From: Clostridia bacterium | GTDB lineage: Bacteria > Bacillota_A > Clostridia > Lachnospirales > Lachnospiraceae | NCBI GenBank assembly: GCA_012515365.1 | Contig: JAAYYM010000733.1 | Span: 1 to 12,842 of the forward strand | Direction of reading: 5' to 3' | Length of the DNA stretch: 12,842 nucleotides | In this document: piece by piece, positions 1 through 7,230 of the stretch | Position numbering within the stretch: position 1 is the first letter of the stretch | Layout: the number at the start of each line of letters is the position of its first letter | The notes under the pieces: model-generated | The model's database searches: none | What the model was told of the DNA's origin: nothing | What the model saw: the letters and a program-made list of their open reading frames with translations, nothing else | Made by a program: the position numbers and the translations under genes

Positions 1-2
1 AA

Positions 3-743
3 CTGTGTGATGAATCTGATGAAGAAGAGTGGTGTAATTATTATTATTCTCTTGCGGATTTTATGTGAAAAAAGGGGATTCTTACAGATGAAATTCGCGA
101 TAAAGTAATTTCGATGATAGACAGCGGGTTTGGTCTTGATATATGGAGAGAGTCCGGTAATGCTGTACTTAAAAATCGAAATAAGGCTCTTGAAAAATTT
201 AAAACACAGATTTTGTCTCAGATGTCGCCCAAAAAGAAGATAAATCTTTCTTTATGTACGAAGCCGGTTTTTGAGTTGGGAGATATCATTGCAATGCAAC
301 TTCAGACGGCAGATAAGCCATATACAATAAGGGCAGCTCAGCATCGTGATATGACAGACGAAGAATTTCATTCGTTTGATGGGAAATACATTGTATTTCG
401 AAAAGTCTATGATTGCATATCATATACATCAGCAGTGGAACCGAATGTGAAGGATATTTGGCCTGTTTTTCAGCTTTTTGATGGTGTATATGACGAACCG
501 CCTCTAACTATCGAGTTGTCAGAGATGGAGAATGCACATTTAGCAGAACATGATTTTGTCACTTCTCTATTTCTAACCGATGGTGAAATGCGAAGATTTC
601 ATAAGCGTAAGGCAGTTATTATTAAGAATGATAGTTTGGGTATTTCGGAACTGAATATAGACAAATCGGTAAATATTTATTTATCTATCAACCATGATAA
701 ATATAATTCCGATTCCATGTTCCTATCCGGAATGAGTGATTAA
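3..743 (+). pseudogene. Uncharacterised small protein gene interrupted by an in-frame TGA; 5' end outside window
   Basis: Frame 3 is open from the left edge, reaches TGA at 66-68, then continues open to TAA at 741-743. The translation on both sides reads as one protein: an acidic start (DESDEEEW), then a helical NYYYSLADFM segment, the TGA, then KKGILTDEIRDKVISMIDSG and a DIWRESG stretch. The C-terminal part (VFELGDIIAM, later IWPVFQLFDG) looks like a small beta domain. The pattern resembles a widespread uncharacterised family whose members often begin MGTWG (possibly DUF4259-like). I cannot confirm this, because the start lies outside the window. The first ATG after the stop (114) has no ribosome site, so restart is unlikely. 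No function is proposed. Readings: a real nonsense mutation (favoured) or a base error. The gene ends at a terminator, so it is transcriptionally separate from the ECF genes downstream. Confidence 0.6.
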
Positions 744-754
744 CTGGTAAGAAG

Positions 755-783
755 CAGGTGGCGATGAGCTGCCTGTTTTTTTT
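755..783 (+). terminator. Intrinsic terminator after the interrupted gene
   Basis: Eight-pair stem CAGGTGGC / GCTGCCTG (755-762 with 768-775, two G-U pairs) with a GATGA loop, followed directly by eight T (776-783). It lies 12 bases past the TAA at 741-743. This is a classical rho-independent terminator and separates the interrupted gene from the ECF operon. Confidence 0.85.
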
Positions 784-812
784 ATGTTTCAAAGATAAAT
801 CAAAGATATGAC

Positions 813-821
813 TGCTACAAT
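813..821 (+). promoter_or_regulatory. Candidate extended -10 promoter for the ECF operon
   Basis: TGCTACAAT (TGnTAnAAT form) lies about 60 bases before the ecfA start and just past the terminator. No good -35 box is seen at the expected place, so this is a weak call resting on the extended -10 alone. No riboswitch-like structure was recognised between it and the gene. Confidence 0.35.
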
Positions 822-882
822 ACAAAAAGAAGCAGAGAAAGGTGCTGTTAAACAGATGTAGCAGAATCAGGAGGATGGAAAC

Positions 883-1401
883 ATGATTCGATTAGAGCAT
901 GTGACTTATCATTATAAAGAAAAGGAACGGGCAAATCTTGGGGGAATCTCTCTGGAAATCAGCGAAGGCGAATTTATCGTCATAGCAGGAAAAAGTGGAT
1001 GTGGAAAAACGACTTTGGCAAAGTGCATCAACGGATTGATCCCGCATTTTGAAGAAGGATATTTGGAAGGCAATATCAGGATCAAAGGGAAGAACACAAA
1101 GGAACTGCAGATTGGGCAGATCGGGGCCGCGACAGGCTCTGTATTTCAGGATCCCAGATCACAATTTTTTACAACGACAGTCTTTGATGAGCTTGTTTTC
1201 GGATGCAGAAATGCAGGACTGCCACGTGAAGAAATTCTGCGACGAATTGATATGACATTAAAGGAGCTTGGAATCGAAAAGTTAAGGGATAGAAGTTTAT
1301 TTTCCTTGTCGAGTGGAGGAATTAAAAAGAATTCTTCGAAAGCTGAAAGAAATGGGGCATACGATTCTGGTGTTAGAACACAGATTGTATTATCTGCATG
1401 A
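883..1401 (+). pseudogene. ECF transporter double-ATPase gene, 5' fragment (first ABC domain, truncated)
   Basis: This is the start of a CbiO/EcfA-type ATPase that would energise a group II ECF importer at the cytoplasmic face. ATG 883 follows an AGGAGG site. The first nucleotide-binding domain is recognisable: Walker A AGKSGCGKTT (residues 35-44), Q-loop VFQDPRSQFF (Q89), and the start of the ABC signature SLSSG (141-145). After that the frame changes: residues 147-172 are unrelated to the family and end at 1401. The family continues with the rest of the signature, Walker B and the D-loop, none of which is present in any frame here. The homologous sequence resumes at 1313 in another frame with the region just before the H-loop. 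So an out-of-frame deletion of roughly 90-100 bases (my estimate from family spacing) occurred at the GTGGAG sequence 1313-1318. The first ATPase site cannot be complete. Confidence 0.85.
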
Positions 1402-2221
1402 TTTAATGGATCGATTTGTAGTAATGGAAGAAGGTGTTATACAGAAGGAAATCGGTAAGGATGAATTGCCATCTGTTACGGATAAACAGTTAGCCTCCAT
1501 GGGGTTAAGAGGGTTTCACCCGACAAAGCTTCCGCACTCTGATATATTCATCAATTGTGATGAGCAGATAAAGCAGGCTGCTTTGCTGGAATTAACTCAT
1601 TTAAGCTTTCAATATGACAAAAAGGAGAAAGCTGTTTTTGAAAAACTAAATCTCAAAATGAGACGTGGAGAAATTGTTGCGCTGGTTGGTGATAATGGAG
1701 TGGGAAAAACCACTTTTGCAAAGGTTTTGACAGGTTTGCTGAAGGAACAGAGTGGAGCAATCAGAATCAATGAACGAAATGTAAATCAAAAGCAGCGCTT
1801 AAAGGAAATTTACTATGTTTTGCAGGATTCTGACTATCAGTTGTTTGCAGAAAGCGTGGAGAATGAGCTACTGATGAAGACCGAACTAACAGAGAAAAAG
1901 AAAAATGAAATGGAATACCTGTTATCGGAGTTCGAGCTGGAGCCTTATAAGAAATGTCATCCAATGGCACTTTCCAGAGGACAAAAACAAAGGGTTACGA
2001 TTGCAGCGGCTATGATGAGTGAGGCGAAAATACTGGTTCTTGATGAACCTTCCAGCGGGTTGGATGGAGATAGTATGAGAAAACTTGCCATGCTTATAAC
2101 AAAAATTGCGCATACAGGAAAGGCTGTATTGATTATATCACATGATGTTGAGTTTATTGAAATCTGTTGTCAGCGTGTAGTCGAACTAAAGGAGGGTGGA
2201 TTTTATGAGCAGACAATATAA
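1313..2221 (+). pseudogene. ECF transporter double-ATPase gene, 3' fragment (end of domain 1 plus complete domain 2)
   Basis: This continues the interrupted ATPase in another frame. Counting from GTG 1313, residues 1-50 are the end of the first ABC domain, with the H-loop LVLEHRLYYL (H23). After a linker, a complete second domain follows: Walker A GDNGVGKTT (126-134), Q-loop YVLQDSDYQLF (Q171), signature LSRGQKQR (220-227), Walker B ILVLDEPSSGLD (240-251), and H-loop IISHD (H277). GTG 1313 has no ribosome site, so independent translation is doubtful. Candidates are a silent remnant, or low-level production of the second ATPase alone. The intact gene would be a fused two-domain ATPase of roughly 475 residues. 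The 3' end overlaps ecfT by 17 bases, the usual translational coupling. The second domain has intact motifs, which fits a recent break. Confidence 0.82.
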
Positions 2222-2837
2222 GGGTGTCATTAGTATAGATGCCAGAATCAGAGTGCTTCTTGTAATTGTCTTGTCAGTTTTATCAGTTGTTTTACGCGAT
2301 AATTTGTATTTGCTGATCATGACGGGAGTAGTTGGTTTGATCATGCTATTATCGGGGATCATCTTTCCGGCGTTTACCATGAGCGCAGCCATTGTGTTAT
2401 TTTGCCTGCTTCAGTCTGTTTACAGTAGTGTGCTGACAGGTACGACAGGGATCTTTGTATTAACAATTTTGCAGATCCTGCCAAGATTTCTGTTTCTACG
2501 TATGCTAGGGGCATCACTGATGAGAGTCCTTACGATTGGAGAGATGATCGAAACACTTGAAAAATTGAGACTACCGCGTCAGATTGTCATTCCATTTGCT
2601 GTCATGCTACGCTATCTGCCAACCATGAAGTTAGAAATGCATTATATACGTGACAGTCTCAAAATACGAGGAATTGATTATTCGGTATTAGCTTTCATAA
2701 AAGCGCCTGTACAATGGATCGAATATATGCTGGTTCCTATCTTGATGAGGAGCGTCAGACTGGCAGATGAATTATCCGCTACAGCAATGGTTCGAGGTAT
2801 TGATAATCAGACAAAAAGAGCATGGATTTATGAATGA
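2205..2837 (+). CDS. ecfT: ECF transporter transmembrane coupling protein EcfT
   Basis: EcfT is the membrane scaffold joining the two ATPases to the substrate-binding S component in energy-coupling-factor importers. The 210-residue product has hydrophobic segments at about 16-30, 34-53, 58-77 and 83-100, then the cytoplasmic coupling helices. It carries two ARG-like motifs that contact the ATPases: IRG at 154-156 (SLKIRGIDY) and VRG at 196-198 (SATAMVRGID). ATG 2205 is chosen over GTG 2196 because GGAGGG at 2191-2196 is spaced correctly for 2205 and would overlap the GTG. The gene overlaps the ATPase gene by 17 bases and precedes the S-component fusion. The protein looks intact although its ATPase partner gene is broken, so it may be orphaned or may use ATPases from another locus. 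The stop is TGA at 2835-2837, inside a tandem duplication. Confidence 0.9.
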   Translation: MSRQYKGVISIDARIRVLLVIVLSVLSVVLRDNLYLLIMTGVVGLIMLLSGIIFPAFTMSAAIVLFCLLQSVYSSVLTGTTGIFVLTILQILPRFLFLRMLGASLMRVLTIGEMIETLEKLRLPRQIVIPFAVMLRYLPTMKLEMHYIRDSLKIRGIDYSVLAFIKAPVQWIEYMLVPILMRSVRLADELSATAMVRGIDNQTKRAWIYE

Positions 2838-2882
2838 AAAGAGTATGGATTTATGAATGAAAGAACAAGGAGTTATGAAGGG
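2814..2882 (+). repeat. Three 23-bp tandem units spanning the ecfT stop codon
   Basis: Units at 2814-2836, 2837-2859 and 2860-2882. The first two differ at one base out of 23 (core TGGATTTATGAATG). The third is diverged (GGAGTTATGAAGGG). The first unit is the end of the ecfT coding region, so the leader of the next gene seems to have arisen by duplication of the ecfT 3' end. The third unit ends at the ribosome site (GAAGAGG) of the fusion gene. Confidence 0.85.
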
Positions 2883-2896
2883 AAGAGGTATCAAAT

Positions 2897-4060
2897 ATGA
2901 AAAGTAAAAGAATGAATGTAAAAGATTTGATTTTTATTGGAATTTTGAGCACTGTGGCAATCGTCTGCTATGCAGTAGCGGTCATCATATCCTGTACGAC
3001 TGTTATCGGATTGTTTTTTTCAACAGCAGCAGCGTTTGCAGTTATGGGAACCATTTATATGTTGATTGCATTAAAGGTACATAAGCGTGGAACGTTCTTT
3101 TTATGTGCAGCACTTATGAGTCTTGTCGGTGTTTTCGGTGGAAGGATTTTTACTACTGTTGGATGCATCGCAGGCGGTCTGCTGGCAGAGTTGATCGCTG
3201 GGCAATATAAAAAGTTTTCACGTATCGCTGCAGCCTATGCCGGATATGCGGTTGCAGTTGCAGCTGGAATTTATATGCCGGGATTTTTGATCGGAACGAA
3301 TTATCTGCTGTCACGTGGAGCAGAGCGGGGAATGACGGCTGAAACGATCCATTTGTATGACCGTTATTTTAATATGAATTATCTGCTTCCTATTCTGTTA
3401 ATGAATGCAGTGACGGCGTTGCTTGGTGCCTATATCGGTAAATTGATACTGAATAAACATTTTGTGAAGGCTGGAATGATCGAAGATAAGCAGCAGTATA
3501 AAGTCTTTCCATGGTGGAAGGCACGTCTCTTTAGTGGAATTTTATTTATCAGAAGAAAAAGACAGAACCCTGAAATCATTTTAAAGGATCTGATAAATCC
3601 GGATATGGTCGTTGCTGATATCGGTAGCGGGATGGGATATTTTACGATACCGATGGCGCAAATGGTAGGGGTCGGTGGAAAGGTAGTTGCAGTAGATTTA
3701 CAAAAGGAAATGCTGCAGTCGCTTGAAAAAAGGGCAGCTAAGGAAAACTGTGAAAAACAGATTATATTACATAACTGTAGCCAAAATTCACTGGAACTGG
3801 AGCAGTGGGAGAATCAATTATCTTTTGTATTACTTTTTGCAGTCGCGCATGAAGTGCCGGACCGTAATCATCTGTTTCAGGAAATTAATTCAGCTATGAA
3901 AGCAGGGGGACAATTGTTGTTTGCAGAACCAACAGGACATGTTAAGCAAGCCTGCTTTGATGAAAGCATCCGATATGCATGTGAAAATGGATTTGTCGTT
4001 GTAAAAAATCAGGAGATCAAATTAAGTCGGGCAGTTTTGCTGAGAAAAGTGAATGAGTAA
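2897..4060 (+). CDS. ECF S component (Trep_Strep/MptD-like) fused to a SAM-dependent methyltransferase
   Basis: A two-part protein of 387 residues. Residues 1-190 form an integral membrane substrate-capture (S) component with about five or six helices (near 10-32, 36-60, 66-86, 88-102, 108-134 and 162-185). It resembles the Trep_Strep/MptD-type S proteins that sit beside ecfA and ecfT. From about 203 a class I methyltransferase begins (KVFPWWKARLF). It has SAM motif I VADIGSGMGYF (239-249), post-I acidic AVDLQ (265-269), FAVAHEVPD (314-322) and AEPTGHV (343-349), then a C-terminal RAVLLRK strand. Stand-alone copies of this methyltransferase type are common, so the fusion is the unusual part. 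ATG 2897 follows GAAGAGG at 2882-2888. Inference: the cytoplasmic enzyme may modify the imported compound or its derivative. The substrate is unknown. Alternatively, two adjacent genes fused by chance loss of a stop codon. Confidence 0.85.
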   Translation: MKSKRMNVKDLIFIGILSTVAIVCYAVAVIISCTTVIGLFFSTAAAFAVMGTIYMLIALKVHKRGTFFLCAALMSLVGVFGGRIFTTVGCIAGGLLAELIAGQYKKFSRIAAAYAGYAVAVAAGIYMPGFLIGTNYLLSRGAERGMTAETIHLYDRYFNMNYLLPILLMNAVTALLGAYIGKLILNKHFVKAGMIEDKQQYKVFPWWKARLFSGILFIRRKRQNPEIILKDLINPDMVVADIGSGMGYFTIPMAQMVGVGGKVVAVDLQKEMLQSLEKRAAKENCEKQIILHNCSQNSLELEQWENQLSFVLLFAVAHEVPDRNHLFQEINSAMKAGGQLLFAEPTGHVKQACFDESIRYACENGFVVVKNQEIKLSRAVLLRKVNE

Positions 4061-4062
4061 AA

Positions 4063-4120
4063 GTGAATCAATAGGAGTGAATTATATAGAAGTAGATCAA
4101 TAGGAGTGAATCAGTAATTG
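4063..4120 (+). repeat. Two imperfect 29-bp tandem units after the fusion gene
   Basis: Units at 4063-4091 and 4092-4120 share ATCAATAGGAGTGAAT. The first 20 bases match at 18 positions and the tails diverge. Each unit contains an AGGAG ribosome-site-like core with no start codon behind it. The end of the upstream gene (AAAGTGAATGAGTAA) resembles the unit start. Confidence 0.75.
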
Positions 4121-4131
4121 GCAAGTCTTAA

Positions 4132-4160
4132 TTGTAGAAGTAGTTCCTTTCTGTTATAAT
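4132..4160 (+). promoter_or_regulatory. Sigma-A promoter with extended -10 for the DUF218 gene
   Basis: TTGTAG (4132-4137), a 17-base spacer, then TATAAT (4155-4160) preceded by TG in the extended position (TGTTATAAT). It lies 54 bases before ATG 4214 and no other gene lies between. Confidence 0.75.
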
Positions 4161-4213
4161 TTGTATGGTCACAGGCAAGAGAAGTCTATAAGTGAGAAGG
4201 AAATTCAATTAAG

Positions 4214-4984
4214 ATGAAATGGAAAAAAATAAAAAGAGTATTATTTTTCATTATGAGTGTACTGTGCCTGCTATATTTTTTCGTATGCATGGCTTATAGT
4301 GGTCTATGGCTATCATGGATATGGGTATGGCTTTTGGCTGGTGGCTTTTGTGCCTTACGTTTTCTGATGTTGAATCGTGAGATAAAGGGTGTTTGGAAGC
4401 ATAAACCGCCCAAATGGTTTTGCGTGATTTATCGAATTGTCCTTGTTATGATGACAGTAACGTTTTTATTCGTTGAGGGACAGATCATTTCCGGTATGAC
4501 GACAAAACCGGAATCTGGCTTATCTTATGTAATCGTATTAGGTGCCGGTGTCAGGGGAACAACGCCTACGCGTCCTTTATTACTGCGTATGCAGTGCGCA
4601 TATGAGTACCTGTCTGCTAATCCGGAAACCATCGCAATCGCATCAGGTGGCCAGGGTGCAGATGAGGATATCAGTGAAGCTCAGTGTATACGTGATTATC
4701 TGGTGAATCAGGGAATTGATGCAAAGCGAATTTTGATGGAAGATCAATCTACAAGTACAGAAGAAAATCTGCGAAACAGCTTTGAGTTGATTCCGCAGGA
4801 TGCAGAAACTGTGGGTATTCTGACAAATGGATTTCATATATATAGATCATTATTAATTGCCGGAGAACTTGGACATGAGAATGTATCAGGCGTTCCGGCC
4901 AGAACCTTGTTTCCGGTTGGAATTCATTATGTTGTCAGGGAATTCTTTGCTGTCATGAAATTGAAGCTTGTTCCGGTTCGCTAG
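4214..4984 (+). CDS. Membrane-anchored DUF218 (YdcF/SanA-like) protein
   Basis: The 256-residue product has three N-terminal hydrophobic segments (about 8-27, 31-52, 70-88), then a DUF218 domain at about 104-250. Family signatures are visible: YVIVLGAGV (105-113), the SGGQGADEDISEA stretch, IDAKRIL.EDQSTSTEENL, and TNGFHIYRS. DUF218 proteins of the YdcF/SanA/ElyC group are linked in other bacteria to envelope integrity and peptidoglycan or lipid-carrier metabolism. The biochemical activity is not settled, so no reaction is claimed. Topology suggests the domain faces outward or lies at the membrane, which is inference. The gene stands alone: its own promoter lies upstream and a hairpin terminator downstream. 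The ribosome site (GAGAAGGA, about 4194-4201) is weak and rather distant from ATG 4214, but no better start is present. Confidence 0.85.
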   Translation: MKWKKIKRVLFFIMSVLCLLYFFVCMAYSGLWLSWIWVWLLAGGFCALRFLMLNREIKGVWKHKPPKWFCVIYRIVLVMMTVTFLFVEGQIISGMTTKPESGLSYVIVLGAGVRGTTPTRPLLLRMQCAYEYLSANPETIAIASGGQGADEDISEAQCIRDYLVNQGIDAKRILMEDQSTSTEENLRNSFELIPQDAETVGILTNGFHIYRSLLIAGELGHENVSGVPARTLFPVGIHYVVREFFAVMKLKLVPVR

Positions 4985-5075
4985 AGCAAGTATACAGAAT
5001 TTGTTTCTAAAAATGAAATTGCATGCTGAAAAGAGAAAAATGAGAAAAGTGCATGTAGGAATTAACATAAAAATG

Positions 5076-5109
5076 TACCCGGTGAGTTAATGAACGCCGG
5101 GTATATTTT
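5076..5109 (+). terminator. Hairpin terminator after the DUF218 gene
   Basis: Nine-pair stem TACCCGGTG / CGCCGGGTA (5076-5084 with 5095-5103, one G-U) with a ten-base loop, followed by the weak tail TATTTT. An A-rich run lies on the other side (CATAAAAATG), so it could act weakly in both directions. No minus-strand gene was found. Confidence 0.65.
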
Positions 5110-5143
5110 GCATATTAACACCGTGCATATTGTATATCTTGTC

Positions 5144-5172
5144 TTGTTTAAATACGGTGAATAAAGTATAAT
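5144..5172 (+). promoter_or_regulatory. Sigma-A promoter of the zinc-ribbon/vWA/PurA-like operon
   Basis: TTGTTT (5144-5149), 17-base spacer, TATAAT (5167-5172). It lies about 50 bases before the first gene and just past the preceding terminator. No other clear promoter is visible before 9428, which supports transcription of the four genes as one unit. Confidence 0.7.
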
Positions 5173-5220
5173 ACTGGTTATGAGTTTTACTTTAAAAAGT
5201 GAACAAACAAGGGAATGGAC

Positions 5221-6204
5221 GTGAATGTTATGAAAAATCTGACCTGCAAAAATTGCGGCGGCATGATGACGCTTGACGCATCAGCAGTTGTTGCTACTTG
5301 TCATTACTGCGGGAGCAGCTATGTGCTGAATCATGAGGATACTGATTATTATATGGATTTTTATAATCAGATGTGTGATTTTCTATCAGGTGATGAGGAT
5401 GAGAGAAATCGAAAACTCAAATCAGACCGACTGTGGGAAAATGCTGCTGAACAAAGTTTTCAGTCAATAGACGGAAACAATATAGAGATCAAATATATGT
5501 ATCGATATGCGGAAAAGGAAGCAGATGTATATATTGCAAGGCGCAATATCGTATATCATTTCAGAGAACCCGGAGTTTCAAAATTGGAACAGTATCGCAA
5601 GGTAGTCTCCTTTATTGATTATCCGTCAGCTGATACACGACAGCTGTCAAACTTTTTTCCTAAAGTAAATGGTGGCTTTGAACTGACTGATGGAACCTAT
5701 ATTCTTGTAGTAAAAAAGGAGGATGACGAGTATCCGCTTCGACTGTTTGGTAAACTGCCAGGAAGACATGTTGCATGGATTATCAGCAGAATGGAAAATC
5801 TGTGTTGCGTGTTGGAATATAACAGTCTGGTGCATCCGCAGATCAATCCGGACACACTCTTTATTAATCCATATGCACATACAGCATCCCTGTATGGCAA
5901 CTGGTGGAATGCGGGAAAAAATCATTCTTATATGACGAATGGCAGTACTCTGTTAACGATGAAACAAAATCTGCAGGGTTTGCGCAACAGTGCAGCATAT
6001 CTTCTGGGATGTGATATGCCCTCAAAAGTAAAAGAAACCTCTGATATACCAAAAGCACTTGCTGATTTTATCAGTGGAGAACCAGCCGACAATGCATATG
6101 ATGATTTTGCATACTGGGACAAAATGCTGATTCAGGCATATGGAAAGCGGAAGTTTGTGAAAATGGGAACAGATGATGAACAGATTTACACGCAAAAGGA
6201 GTAA
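5221..6204 (+). CDS. Zinc-ribbon protein with degenerate kinase-like region
   Basis: First gene of the four-gene module, 327 residues. An N-terminal zinc ribbon is clear: CKNC at 9-12 and CHYC at 27-30. After an acidic linker the main domain has strands such as IEIKYMYRYAE and YIARRNIVYHF. Further on is a helix-rich segment (HVAWIISRMENLCCVLEYN), then LVHPQINPDTLFINP (about 203-217) and SLYGNWW. This last stretch resembles a kinase catalytic loop (HxDxxPxNxL) and DFG region, but the catalytic Asp and the DFG Asp are not there. I read it as a possible pseudokinase, from pattern alone and with moderate confidence. Its role could be scaffold or sensor for the vWA proteins. Start: GTG 5221 has AAGGGA six bases before it; ATG 5215 abuts that site and ATG 5230 is distant from it, so 5215 and 5230 are alternatives. 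The next gene starts six bases after the stop. Confidence 0.75.
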   Translation: MNVMKNLTCKNCGGMMTLDASAVVATCHYCGSSYVLNHEDTDYYMDFYNQMCDFLSGDEDERNRKLKSDRLWENAAEQSFQSIDGNNIEIKYMYRYAEKEADVYIARRNIVYHFREPGVSKLEQYRKVVSFIDYPSADTRQLSNFFPKVNGGFELTDGTYILVVKKEDDEYPLRLFGKLPGRHVAWIISRMENLCCVLEYNSLVHPQINPDTLFINPYAHTASLYGNWWNAGKNHSYMTNGSTLLTMKQNLQGLRNSAAYLLGCDMPSKVKETSDIPKALADFISGEPADNAYDDFAYWDKMLIQAYGKRKFVKMGTDDEQIYTQKE

Positions 6205-6209
6205 GAATC

Positions 6210-7127
6210 GTGGGAACAGGCAGCTATACATCAAGTGACTGGAATCATCTTCGAGGTAAAAAAGGACTAACAACTGACAGCAACTTTGACAAGGTGTTCG
6301 TAAATCGTGATACCTTATCACTATATGACAGCAGGCGGGTGCAGCTGCGAGAATCCAGAGACAGTGCGGAGTCGCCAAACTCGACACCCATTATCATTGG
6401 GTTTGATGCGACCGCTTCTATGGGATATCTGGCAAAAGAGCTGGCAGTGAATTCATTGAACAATACAATCATGTCACTCTATGAAAATCAAATCGTATCT
6501 GATCCACATATCTTGTGTAGTGCCATTGGAGACTGCAAGAGCGATCGGTCGCCACTCCAGGTGACACAGTTTGAAGCCGATATTCGTATCATTGAACAGC
6601 TGACGGATCTATTTCTAGAAGGTGGCGGAGGTGGTAATGGCGGAGAATCCTATAATCTTCTCTGGTATTTTGCAGCCAGACATACGCAAAGTGACTGCTA
6701 TGAAAAAAGACAGAAAAAGGGTTTCCTATTTACCATTGGTGACGATCAGTGCCACAAGGACTTAAGTATAGTAGAAATCAGAAATGTATTTAATGATCAA
6801 ACGCAATATTCTTTATCGAATGAAGAACTTCTACGCATGGTGCGTGAAAAATACCATGTATTTCATATCCATATTGAAACAGGGCACTATGACGATCAGC
6901 AGATAGTTTCTGCGTGGAAAAAGCTCCTTCCAGGGTACGCTACGACCATACATAAGCATGATATTTGCTATCTGTCATTCTTGATCACTGCTATTATGGC
7001 GGTTACAAATGGTGCAGATGTTAATCAAACATTAAAGCAGATGGATCAATCAGTAGCTGAACGTATTGCAAGATCGATGGCTCTGATTCATGTGGAACAT
7101 CAAAGTAAGTGTACGATTTCGTTTTAA
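6210..7127 (+). CDS. von Willebrand A-like protein, copy 1
   Basis: A 305-residue cytoplasmic protein with a variant MIDAS metal site: IIIGFDATASMG gives D66-x-T68-x-S70 in place of the classic DxSxS. The downstream acidic motif FTIGDDQC probably supplies another metal-site residue. A conserved N-terminal signature (GSYTSSDW, then RESRDSAESPNSTP) and LQVTQFEADIRI.EQL are shared almost exactly with the next gene. A glycine run (GGGGGNGGESYN) precedes LLWYFAARHT. vWA proteins of this sort act as metal-dependent adaptors in multi-protein assemblies and often sit beside ATPase, kinase or chaperone genes. The actual partner here is unknown. GTG 6210 is chosen: AAAGGAG at 6195-6201 is well placed and the N-terminus then matches the paralogue (MGTGSY / MGYGSY). 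The gene is coupled to the upstream stop at 6202-6204. Confidence 0.85.
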   Translation: MGTGSYTSSDWNHLRGKKGLTTDSNFDKVFVNRDTLSLYDSRRVQLRESRDSAESPNSTPIIIGFDATASMGYLAKELAVNSLNNTIMSLYENQIVSDPHILCSAIGDCKSDRSPLQVTQFEADIRIIEQLTDLFLEGGGGGNGGESYNLLWYFAARHTQSDCYEKRQKKGFLFTIGDDQCHKDLSIVEIRNVFNDQTQYSLSNEELLRMVREKYHVFHIHIETGHYDDQQIVSAWKKLLPGYATTIHKHDICYLSFLITAIMAVTNGADVNQTLKQMDQSVAERIARSMALIHVEHQSKCTISF

Positions 7128-7136
7128 ATCACATGC

Positions 7137-7199
7137 AGAGAGCAGTATATTTAGAAAGCAATACATTCAGAGAGCAATACATTTAGGAGCATCACATTT
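7137..7199 (+). repeat. Four imperfect 16-bp tandem units between the two vWA genes
   Basis: Units begin at 7137, 7153, 7169 and 7185. The best forms are AGAGAGCAGTATATTT, AGAAAGCAATACATTC and AGAGAGCAATACATTT, and the fourth is 15 bases and decayed. A fainter fifth (AAAGAAACATT) runs toward the ribosome site GAGGAGG. The units lie between the stop of copy 1 and the start of copy 2. No spacers separate them, so this is not a CRISPR array. Confidence 0.85.
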
Positions 7200-7230
7200 A
7201 AAGAAACATTAATTTTGAGGAGGAAGAGAA

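Noticed and set aside
1295..1401. Programmed ribosomal frameshift joining the two ATPase fragments
   Set aside because: A frameshift would not restore the missing Walker B and D-loop, which are absent from all frames. A deletion explains the break.
5647..6387. Several minus-strand open frames opposite the zinc-ribbon and vWA genes
   Set aside because: They lie antisense to well-supported coding genes, show no recognisable motifs, and lack ribosome sites.
7137..7199. Miniature CRISPR-like array
   Set aside because: Units are contiguous 16-bp imperfect repeats with no spacers and no cas genes nearby.
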